This document shows positions 26,612 through 36,273 of a stretch of 64,000 bases of DNA, piece after piece (the first letter of the stretch is position 1; each line of letters begins with the position of its first letter). The DNA is taken from positions 5,644,501 through 5,708,500 of the forward strand of contig CP136895.1 in NCBI GenBank assembly GCA_034359265.1, given 5' to 3'. The position numbers were made by a program, and so were the translations under genes. The notes beneath the pieces were generated by a model. The model saw only the letters and a list, made by a program, of their open reading frames with translations, was not told where the DNA came from and searched no databases. This DNA comes from Canna indica. Taxonomy: Eukaryota; Streptophyta; Magnoliopsida; Zingiberales; Cannaceae.

Positions 26612-27959
26612 ATGTCTGATCGTGGTTATCGACGCAGGAGAGCTTCGGAGTCTCCGATCGGTGAGACTCCAACACTTACTCATGCTGCTGATCCTCCTGT
26701 TGCTGATCCTCATGCGGATGATACTGCCGAGGCTAGTACATCCAGACGCAGGCGATCATGCGAGCCGAACAGGTGGCAGCCTCCACCAGCCACAGAGTCA
26801 CGTAGATTGATTACTGTGATTGGGGAGCGGTAATATATCATGAATTATGAATCATTACAAATTCATTATATCATAATATAATATTAAAATTTATTTTTGT
26901 TGTGCAGGTTCGAGCAAGAAGAAGTGTCGATGAGCATTTCTTCTACTATTCGACGATACATGCACGGGGCATGGCCTACGTGGTCTCACGTGCCTAGCGA
27001 GCACGTCGACATGTTATGGCGCGAGTTTGAGGCACGTATTATTATTTTTTTTACATGCATGATGATTAATATTGGTACTGATATTATTATTTTGCAGGCT
27101 CGCTATACATGGGCTGAGGACCAAATGCCCTTCATTTACGCTGCCTGGGAGGCTATTTCCCGGGCAAGGTACAACGGGCAGTTGGGGCAGGCTCGGTCCC
27201 AAGCGATGACCCGAGCTGGGACCACTAACATCGCAGAGACTCGGGGATACGGCCCCAGTTGGATTACTCCGGATATATGGGACCAGCTCGTGGGAATATG
27301 GTCGACGGATCGATGGCAGGAGGTTTCTCGGAATGCGGCTAGAAATCGCATGTTGGGGGGAGCAGCGCGTCACACCGGCGGCTCTGTTGCATTTGCAGTG
27401 CACGCAAACCATATGGTAAGTATATCTTTTAATTATATATTTTATTTGTTACTATGTGTACTAATTAATGTATTTGTTTTGTAAATGTAGACGACGATGT
27501 CCGATGACGGGACTGTCCAGCGACCCTCCCCGATGGCGGTGTTTGAGCGGACTCACCGTCGAGCACATGGGGCGGGGGAGTACATCAACAACCGCGCTGC
27601 ACCATGGCCGCGTATATGACTTTACAGATAGTGGTCATGCGCGAGCCGTACTAGGGCCACTTGGGGCACCGACCCCTCCGGTCGCTGGTGAGCGGCCGTC
27701 CACCTCTAGATCCAGTTATGATCATAGTAGCAGAATAAGAACTCTAGAGGACACGATCGCGCGTCAGACTGAGATAATGGAGCGCTAGAGTCAGATGATG
27801 GTAGATATACAAGCTATGCTACGCAACATGTCAGGTCACCCCGAAGCAGGCATCTCTTCGGCATCATCTAATCCATCGTCCGCGAGTCAGTCCACGCCGG
27901 TGTACACTCAAGCACTCCAGACCCCGCCATATGATCCAGGCCATCCTCCATGCATCGTC
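26612..27959 (+). pseudogene. Second CACTA gene (Transposase_24-like, TNPA-like role), damaged copy
   Basis: Exon 1 (26612-26829, MSDRGYRRRRASE...) joins exon 2 at 26908 (FEQEEVSMSIS...). Exon 2 ends at the ATG before GTAAGT near 27415, and the next exon starts at 27491 (TTMSDDGTVQRPS). Compared with the sister gene at 44764 it lacks 186 bp after the CGCGCTGC at 27591-27600, which removes an intron and part of an exon and shifts frame to a stop. A later CAG is TAG at 27786-27788. It also retains a 66-bp segment (27032-27097) absent from the sister. Not expected to be functional. Confidence 0.8.
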
Positions 27960-28239
27960 ATCGTGAGATTTTGTTTATATTGACTTTGTTACTGAGATAT
28001 TGAACTTGTTTAACTTATTTTGTTTGGATATTGATACTTCAATTTTGCATTTGAATTATTTTTATACTATCGTGGATAATTATCAATATAAATATAATTA
28101 TTTTGATGTATATCTTGGTGTGTTTGTGATGTGTGAATGAATGTGTGTATGAGTGTATGGGTGTGTGAGTTATGTATCAGATAATGTATCAATGTATCAA
28201 TGGAAATTTTAAATTTTAAATTTTTTCGTTACCAGGTTC

Positions 28240-28591
28240 ACATCATCAGCAACGGCTTTCCCACGGCCGTCTGTGGGAAAGCCGTTGCTAAAAGTGTATC
28301 GAAAGTCGTTGCTGATGACCTACAGCGATGGGCTTTTACTAACGGCGTTGCTACGGACTCAGCGACCGTTGCTATTAATGTTATCAGCAACGGCTCCGTG
28401 TCCGTGGCAAAACCGTTGCTGATAATATTTTTAGCAACGACCCGAGCGGCCGTTGCTGATCCGTTGCTAAGTTATCAGCAACACGACTTTCTGTCACGGC
28501 TCTATTGCAACGGCGTGGCCGTTGCTGATGCTCTTCAGCAACGGCTCAGCAACGACATCAGCCGTTGCTGATGCCCATTTTTCTAGTAGTG
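28240..28591. repeat. Right sub-terminal repeats of nested CACTA element
   Basis: A dense set of CAGCAACGGC / GCCGTTGCTG motifs in both orientations between the second gene and the terminus, many arranged as short fold-backs (for example GGCTTTCC...GGAAAGCC). In CACTA elements such motifs are the binding sites of the element's own DNA-binding protein; here that role is inferred. The left end (21690-21965) carries the same motif. Confidence 0.8.
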
Positions 28592-29850
28592 GATTTTACA
28601 AAATTAAAACTTGACTCGTCGATCGTACGTGAAACGTATCAACTCGTCTTGATTTTTTTTCTAACTTTATGGATGTCGGTGCAAGTCCATAGTGGATGAT
28701 TCCGCGCGAATCCAAAGTGAATGATTCCAGCACGAGTTCATCCATTGTGGACGATTCCGGCACGCGCGAGTCCATTCATTGTGGATGATTCTGGCGCGAG
28801 TCCACCATAGACGATTTGATCGCGAGTCCAAAGTGGATGATTTAGCCGTGAGTCAACTGTGGACGATTCCGCGCAACTATTAATTAATATTAAACTAATA
28901 CTTAACCTAATTAACAACTAATTTCTAATAATTAACCATTAATTTCTAATTATTAACAATAAAAAATTAAAAAAATATATAATCAAACTGTGATTAGGGT
29001 AATAAAACCCTAATCAAGCAGCTGTAGCTGGCATCACTGTTGGCTACTACTCGTCGGCATTGGGGCCGATGGTAATCGGCCCCAATGCGGCGCCGGCCGG
29101 GTTGAGGCCGGCGCAGAGATGAACGCCGAGTCGATGCCGGCGCGGAGAGGCAGCGCGGGCGGGAATAGAGAGCGGCGTTGTGGGGATTTAACAGAGGGGG
29201 AGAGGAAGCATACCGGAAGGGGGAGGTTCACTGACAGCGATTGATGGCGGCGGCAACAGGCAGCGACTCCGCGGCAACTCGGCAGCGACAGACGGCGGGG
29301 ACAACGTTGAGCATAGAAGGAAGAAGAAGAAAGAGGAAGGGTCGGGCGCCAATGCAAATAAAAAGGATTTTTACCGACGGCTCATCGACCGTCGAAAAAC
29401 CGTGGATCTGTAATTTTGTTATCATCGACGGCTCTACTAGCCGTCGATTAAGAGTATTTTATATTCGTGTTGCGTTCGTGATAAGCGACGGTCGAAGCCA
29501 GCCGTGGCTAATGACTTACTCATTTCCTATTTTATTTCGCGCACTCGGTTACTCTTATCACCAACGGCTCTGGGCCCCCCACTAAGCCGTCGCTATTAAC
29601 CCATTTTATTTCGTGCGCCGTACGCGCCATAATCTATGAGCGATGGCTTTGGTCGGGCGTATGCGAGCCGCGACTAATTTAGTTACATCAGCCACAGTCG
29701 CCAGGGCTAATGCAAAGCCGTGAATGATTATGATGGCTCATGCGGCCATCGCTGATCCCCGTTGCTGATGCAATATATTCTAGTAGTGAGGGAGACGGGT
29801 GAGTAGGGGTCATAAGGGGGAGATTATATAAGGACGAAAGGCATTTTTGT

Positions 29851-31050
29851 TAGGGGTGAGCGGGTCCGGGTACCATTTATTTTTCATGATATCCGGATCC
29901 TATCCTGTATAGGATCGGTTCATAAGTTTTGGAATCAGACCCTAATTTGTTGGAACTTGGAACCGACCACAAGTTCCAGGTACCTTGTTGGAACCTGTAA
30001 ATGAACAGGTTCCAGAGTATAGGTTTCAAGTATTGATTTCGATTTCGGTTCTGGGTACCCGATGTGTTGGACCCAAAATCGGAACCAATTTTAATCGGTT
30101 CCTAAGAGCCTGTTTGGTTAGCGAAACCAAGTCTATTTTCATGGTTTCGATTTCATTGAAACCAAATCTGCTTACAAAAACGTGTTTGGTTCAGTGTTTT
30201 CATGAAACTGACTCGAAATCAGAATGAAAACGAAACTAATTTTCTTAATAAAAATGAAAACACCATAATGTTATTTTCTGTGATTTCGAGACTATGGTTT
30301 CGTTATCAAAATGCACGGACAACTTTGTAATTATAAATATATTTTTTATAAAATTAATTAATTTAAAAATAAATCAAACTATATCTAATTTTTAAAAATA
30401 AAAATAAAAATCATCATTTTTCAACTCAAACTTTTATCTTAAATTTATAAATTAAATAAATCAATTTATATCTAATTGACTCAAATCCAAATTTTAAATA
30501 ACTCAATTTTCTTAAAGTTTGTCTATTTATAATTTAATCAAATCCAAATTTAGATCATTGAATTTATTTGTTTTTTGAAATTTTATAATAACTATTAATT
30601 AATTTTTATATCTAATTGAACAAAAAAAATCTTAAATTATCAATAACTTAATAAATTAAATCATATAAATATTATGTAACCATATTAATAAATATTTAAT
30701 TTTGTAAACTAGCTAAACATTTAATTACTACTAAAAATATTCAAGGAAAATTAATATTATTTTTTATAACCAAATAAATATTCATTGGTTTCAACTAACT
30801 AAAACTGATGTTATTTTCATTAACCAAACGCGTTTTCAAAAAACTGAAAACTAGAAATCAAAATCAAAATTTTGAAACCAAGTTTTCAGTTTTACTGAAA
30901 TCAAATCAGAAAATAGTTATCGCTAATCAAACAACACCTAAATTTTTATCCCGGATCGTATCCGAATTTAATTCGGGTCTACCCAGAACCTACCCAATCA
31001 GGTCAGTTTCAACCGATTTCGAATCGACCCGGTACTCATGCACATTTTTA
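29851..31050. mobile_element. hAT-type MITE interrupted by a Tourist-like MITE
   Basis: The left end TAGGGGTGAGCGGGTCCGGG is related, inverted, to the right end GGTACTCATGCACATTTTTA. The flanking 8-mers ATTTTTGT (29843-29850) and ATTTTTAT (31051-31058) match 7 of 8. Removing the inserted element at 30106-30938 and one TAA leaves about 364 bp. A related but more decayed copy lies at 40146-40627. No coding capacity. Confidence 0.75.
30106..30938. mobile_element. Tourist-like MITE, copy 3, nested in a hAT MITE
   Basis: 833 bp, with ends GAGCCTGTTTGGTTAGCG and, inverted at right, GGTGTTGTTTGATTAGCG. TAA is duplicated at 30103-30105 and 30939-30941. Interior similarity to the copies at 1897 and 5545 is visible throughout, including runs like CAACTAACTAAAACTGATG. 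It was inserted after the hAT element at 29851. Confidence 0.88.
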
Positions 31051-31440
31051 ATTTTTATTCATTCATATAAAATTTGACCGCAAGCTATATGGATTATGTT
31101 TTTAAATTGCTTATCAAGGACCTGTACATGCAATTTGATCTTTCTTTTATTTGAATTCATTTTAAATGAAGAAAATGAGACAATAAAAAACTATCTAATC
31201 AGTTCAGTTCGATCCCCCAATTTGTAACACTTCACCAATTTGATAAAAGGAAATATTCATTATATAACGTTCAGCTCCATAAAACCTTAAGATGATTAAG
31301 TAGTCACTACAGAGAACGACCTCCCCCTCTTCCCCATGTTACACGACGACCAACTGTTACAATACCTAAACATCGACAGCTACAGTGTTACATGCACTTG
31401 ACATTTATACATCGCATAGCGTTACGTAGGGCCAGGCGGA

Positions 31441-32813
31441 TCACATGACGGTGCAGGCGTTGACGTCATCGTCGTTGAACATGTTACTGACGGCGTCCTC
31501 GCCGCGCTGCGTTGCAGGGACGCGGCCGTGCTTGTCGCTGTCGTTGTAGCCGTGCCTCCAGTAGTTGTAGCTCTCTCGGAACGACTCCTCGTCATGGAAG
31601 TAGTTCTTCGCCGACGTGAAGTAGAGAGGCAGGTCCGGGTTCGGCCAGAACTCCGCCTTCTTCCCGCTCCGCCTCACCTCCTTCAGCACCTTGTTCCTCT
31701 CCACGTACCCCGTCACCGTCACCTTCTGCAGCTCCAAGTCCACCTCCACCGAGTCCACACCTGTACGCATAATTTCTATAATATTATTTATTATTCGACG
31801 AATATATAGCTAATTAATTTCATCATGCACCTTTGAGCTTGAAAAGGGCGTGTTTGACAACCCTCTCGCAACCTGTGCAGCACATCCTCACTTTAAGCTC
31901 CACTGTCTGCATGCCGAAAACAAATTACAGACATGAGTACTGTTAGTTATCTTTCTTTATTTATTGAGTAATTTGTTGGATAAAGAGATAAACATTAGTT
32001 TATATAGTAAGAACTAAATTAAAGGTGTAGCTAGTGGTGACCATTTTTTTACTCTTATCTTCTCAATAAAATACAGACTTAAATTAATATTAAGGAAACA
32101 GTAAGTTCCTGTGTGAGAATAGACAGATTAAGTGGTTAAAGAATAAAAGAATAAACTTCTCACCAACAAGACAGAATCCATCTAAACAAATCAAGAATCA
32201 GGAAAAGAAGCATCTTAATTAATGCTTGCATGCATCATACTGGAGAACTATAAATATCCTTCTAGAGTGATTCTTACGGATAATGTTCATGTTGATCTTC
32301 TTGTAGACAGAGATTATTATGCAATATATAGTCCTTGTGCTTTTAATATGTCGTTTCTTTAAAAAAGAAGTATTTTTTCTTTCATGTTATAATCTCTAAT
32401 GATCTTTTTGTTAATTTTTTCCATGTGTACTGATAAGTACTAGTTGACTTAATCAAGAACAAAATTAAGCACAAGACTTGTACGTACGTATATATTTTTT
32501 TTGAAAAAGTAAACCTTGTAGTTATCAGGAGATTTGAGAAATATAAGTGTAAGAAGTGTACGTACGTATATAGTGCAAATAAACAAGCATATGGGAATTA
32601 AGAGATCATAGAGATGAGCACCTGCAAGGAAAGAGGTCGTCCCTTGGTCATCTTCCTGGTGTTCTTGTTCTCGTCGAAGTAGTAGGCGTTGCTGCTACTT
32701 GTGGTGTTGTAGTAGTAAGCGCTGCTGTAACTCTTATTACGGTGGTGATAACGAAAGGGGTAGTAAATGGTGGAAAGCAAAGAGCTGAGGGCTCTTCCAA
32801 GAGATGTTGCCAT
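31441..32813 (-). CDS. Heavy-metal-associated isoprenylated plant protein (HIPP-type)
   Basis: Three minus-strand exons, 32622-32813, 31831-31906 and 31441-31760, with GT-AG junctions and agreeing phases, give 195 residues. The first 64 residues form a Tyr/Asn/Ser-rich leader (MATSLGRALSSLL...). An HMA domain follows: TVELKVRMCCTGCERVVKHA with the metal-binding MxCxxC, then VDSVEVDLELQKVTVTGYV. A linker (GKKAEFWPNPDLPLY), a His/Tyr-rich stretch and the C-terminal CaaX box CTVM complete the protein. CTVM should direct farnesylation, placing it at membranes or the nucleus. HIPPs bind heavy metals or act as scaffolds in stress responses; the exact role here is unknown. The N-terminal leader is longer than in many HIPPs. 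The ATG sits in a good context (GCCATGGC). Confidence 0.92.
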
Positions 32814-34229
32814 GGCTTGCAGGACTGTGGATTTAAAGGAAGGGAGGATGAGATAGACTTAATATGAAAGAAAGACAGGCGCGCAGCAGACAGCACAAAA
32901 TATTCCCCCTCAAGGCATCCCATTGTAAATTATTATATTGAATTGTATTGTAATATACTTATATTCCTTTGGTTTCCCTCCCCACATTACTTTCTTCAAT
33001 TTCCAGTCTCCTTGTGCTATCAGTATATATGTATATATGTTCACTGAATAATTTAAATAACCTTTGGGAAGGGAACCGAATCTGAAACCTGGCCTCTTAT
33101 ATATATTGCACTTTAGGTATTTGTATATGAATCCTGATTCCTCACAACATAAAAGAGCATGGATTCTGGATTCAATATGATGTTATAAACAGGCATAATG
33201 GTCTGGATATTATTAGGCTAACTTAATTAGGAGTACTGGAGATGAAAGTTATTTACATAAATATATGTAATGAACAGACATGCCTTTGTTATTTCATCAG
33301 CATATAATTATGTAAGACCTGCAATTAGTAATGGCAAGGGCAGAGAAATTATTAATGTAGAAATGCTAAAATGTGTTCACTTAATTTGGCAAGCGCTCAT
33401 CTCCTTTTCAGTATAAAGTATATTTGACTACAGATTTTTTTTTGCATCAGCAAGTACAGAATTACTTTAAACTCAGAAAAATATTCTTTTTTTAATTAAA
33501 AAAAAATAAAGAGAAGGGAGAAAACAGAGCAATAAGGAGATTCCAAGCTTCCTCCGTAAGAGAATGCCATCTCTCTGATCCTCTTCAATATATGAATAGA
33601 AAATGTTTATACACGTGATCTTCTGCAGGAAATATTTATGGACAGATAAATTAATAAATCTTTACAGTTCAATGCTTAAATATTATATATTGGTATATAT
33701 ATATATGTAAAAAAGATCACTATTTATAATTTCTTTATTTTTGTCAGAACTTTTAATTAGTAAAATATTTCTAAAATAAATTGGAAAAAAGGGCAAGTGA
33801 GAAAGCCAGACCCATGCATGCATGGATTTGATACCCCTCTATTAAAAAGAATGCATAAATTGTTTTTGAATGTCCGAGTTATTGCAGGCTGACTCTGAAG
33901 ATGCTCAGATCCTCCATGCAACTTGCACTAGGGATCGATTAAGGAGCAAATAATTAAGTTTAAAACAATTATTTACTCTTTTTATGATACTTTTTTTATC
34001 ATGCACTTAACCATAGCTAGTCATAGTCATGTTGATGGAGTATCTTTTGATAATACAAGGTTAGTCAACCTAGCAGTTAGATCATTAAAAATGATGGGAA
34101 TTACATATGGGGTTAATTAACATAAAGGGTTTAATTTGTAGTTATTATGTCGTTTGTATGCATGATCGAATTATAATGCACTAACTAATATAATTATATT
34201 AGTCCTATATATTTCTTCTCTTCAGTGGA
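32814..34229. other. Upstream region of the HIPP gene, no other gene recognised
   Basis: AT-rich DNA with TATA-like runs (for example 33019-33040 and 33695-33707) and no recognisable coding region. It probably contains the HIPP promoter, but no motif could be tied to a start site. The 32648-32923 frame is an overlapping shadow of the first HIPP exon. Confidence 0.45.
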
Positions 34230-34238
34230 TATAAATTA

Positions 34239-35337
34239 GGGTAAATACTAAAAAAAATACGAACTTTGAATGTTTTTTTATTTTTAGCATAAACTTTTTT
34301 CGTTAGCAAGAAAATACACAAACTTTCATTCTGTTACCTCGTTTAGCACGCACCGTCATTTTTAACGGTTTTTGCTGATGTGTCATACGATATGACATAA
34401 AAAAAGTCATGTAAAATAAATAATATCACATAGATTATATTATTGACTAAAATATTGACTTATCTTCTAAATTGTCTTCTCCACCACACCTTCCTCCTCA
34501 CCTCCTCTCTCTGATGGCGGTGGCACCCATTTCAAATCTTAAAACTTCGCCAATCTCAGACGAAAAGTCACGCAAACCTCTCCATTCGAACCTCCTTTCA
34601 GAGAGGTCGCACCAGAGAGGTGGCGAGAGGAGAGGTCGGCAGAGAGGACGTGCCGCTAGAGAGGCGGAGCCAGAGCTGATCGCACGGAGAGGAGGCGGAG
34701 CCGATGATCGCGCAGAGAGGAGGCGGAGCCAGAGAGGCAGAGAGGAGGCGGAGCCAAAGAGGTGGAGAGGTGTCCGCCTCCTCTCCGCCACTATGGCAAA
34801 GAGGCCGCGCGTGGCAGAGAGGTCGTGCGATCACGCGCGACCTCTCTGGTAGAGATGCGCGACCTCTCTGGTGTGAGGTATTTACACACTGACCTCTCCA
34901 TCGTCCTCTCCGCTAGAGAAGTAGAGAGGCCGAGAGGTCACGCCTCCTCTCCGCCAGATTGCCGACCTCGCGTGCAAACTCTCCAACGGAGAGGTCTGCG
35001 ATGGCGACGACGAGCTTCTACCCTGCGACGGCAACGAGCTCGTCCTCGACGACGACCCGTGGAGTGCAGTTAATGCCAACGTCTTTGAGAAGAATGACCA
35101 AGTTATTAATAATAATAATTTTTTAATAATAAAATTAATTAAAATAATAATTCAAGTAGTATAAAATTTATCACGTCGTCACTGTTAAGTGACACATCAG
35201 CAAAAATCGTCAAAAATGACGGTGCGTGCTAAACGGAGTAACGGAATAAAAATTTGTGTATTTTTTTGCTAACGGAAAAAGTTTATGCTAAAAATGGGAA
35301 ACAGTCTAAAACTCGTATTTTTTTAGGGTATTTACTC
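34239..35337. mobile_element. Mutator-like element (possible Pack-MULE) with long TIRs and 9-bp duplication
   Basis: 1,099 bp between perfect 9-bp direct repeats TATAAATTA (34230-34238 and 35338-35346). The ends form inverted repeats of about 150 bp (34239-34385 and 35190-35337), sharing motifs such as TTTTTAGCATAAACTTTTT and TTAGCACGCACCGTCATTTT. The interior (about 34470-35090) is GC-rich, unlike the AT-rich ends. It contains purine-rich GAGAGG/GGCGGAGCC repeats and, at about 34960-35095, a coding-looking frame including LSNGEVCDGDDELLPCDGNE. I do not recognise the source gene. Long TIRs, a 9-bp duplication and a GC-rich interior are the signature of a gene-fragment-carrying MULE. Confidence 0.85.
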
Positions 35338-35346
35338 TATAAATTA

Positions 35347-36270
35347 AATATAGAATAAGAAGAAATAATATTTAGAGGATCCATCTGGACCATTAATTGC
35401 AACTAATTATATAATTTAAAATTTCCTCTTTCGTATATTTTTCAAATGTAAGCGATCCGGATTCAACGTTGGTAAAAACAATCGAAGGACGCCCTTTATA
35501 GTTTACAGAATATAGAATATTATTCGGTGTGCCCCAACAAATATCCATTTATCATAAAGGGGTCTACGTTTTTATGGGGGGGTGGGGATTTGCAAAAATG
35601 GCTCTTATTATTACATAATAGAAACGAGGTTTCCTATCTATTCGAAAGGGACAAAGCTGATTTTTGTAAATAAAATGGTGATAATATTTAAATGATCTTC
35701 TAGATATATTTAAGAAGAGGCAAAAGTATAACTATAAACCATTTAATTTTTTGAAATGTATTTAATTTTTTTATGAGTGTTTAAAATAATTACTTTAAAT
35801 TAATTCGAACATTTAATCCTTAATTTTGTAAGAAATCAAATAGGAGAAGCCCTTCCGCTCTAGTAAGTGAAAATTGATGTCCTCTAGGAACAAATTGCAA
35901 GATAAGTTTGGACAAGATCGACTTCCGCCGTGGGCCTGATCAGATCATGTCTGAAAGCGCCATAACTCATGAATTAAACTCGGGTCAAACCAATTATAAT
36001 TTAGTCCGGAGACTCTACTCGACGAAATAATGATATCAACATCTTTCGTTTATTATCAAAGATTCGACAATAATGAAACTGTGATATCTAATTAAGGGAT
36101 AATCATCGATCCATTCAGAGCATATTTTCGTGAGATTTCGGGAGACATCATCGTCGAACATCCCAACCTACCTCATAAGACCAACACAACCCATCTCATA
36201 TATATTTTCAATTTCAATTTCATACACATCATTTGGGATTCCCTCTTATCGGAGCGTCGAAGTGTCTTTG
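35347..36270. other. Intergenic, nothing recognised
   Basis: AT-rich, with no ORF of interest and no terminal repeats found. A G-run (GGGGGGGTGGGG) lies near 35577-35587. Confidence 0.45.
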
Positions 36271-36273
36271 CAT

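Larger units (their letters stand above)
21659..28591 (+). mobile_element. CACTA (En/Spm) element nested inside the outer CACTA copy
   Basis: 6,933 bp bounded by CACTACTAGAAA (21659) and TTTCTAGTAGTG (ending 28591), with GAT on both sides (21656-21658 and 28592-28594). Outer-element sequence resumes on the far side. In order it holds: sub-terminal fold-backs of CAGCAACGGC...GCCGTTGCTG (21700-21965), a TATA box, a 26-bp repeat array, a long hairpin, a transposase gene, a second gene with introns, and a dense right block of CAGCAACGGC repeats (28240-28575). Close sister of the element at 41643. Orientation is opposite to its host element. Confidence 0.95.
18095..29788 (-). mobile_element. CACTA (En/Spm) element, outer copy, split by a nested CACTA element
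   Basis: The termini CACTACTAGAA (18095) and TTCTAGTAGTG (ending 29788) are inverted, with the 3-bp duplication AGG on both sides (18092-18094, 29789-29791). Its transposase is on the minus strand, so its 5' end is at 29788. Without the inserted element and one copy of its GAT duplication it is about 4.76 kb. Sub-terminal repeats of the CGACGGC / ATCAGCGACGG type fill 18100-18480 and 29380-29770. A TATA-like TTTTTATT lies at 29357-29366 (minus). The region 28670-28880 holds decayed copies of the 26-bp GTCC/GGAC units. It lacks the DUF4216-like part and the second gene seen in the other two copies, so it is an internally deleted derivative. Confidence 0.93.

Noticed and set aside
34472..35079. 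Arg-rich plus-strand and Ser/Leu-rich minus-strand frames in the MULE interior
   Set aside because: They arise from purine-rich GAGAGG/GGCGGAGCC repeats and overlap each other; no start, domain or splice evidence. Treated as cargo, not genes.
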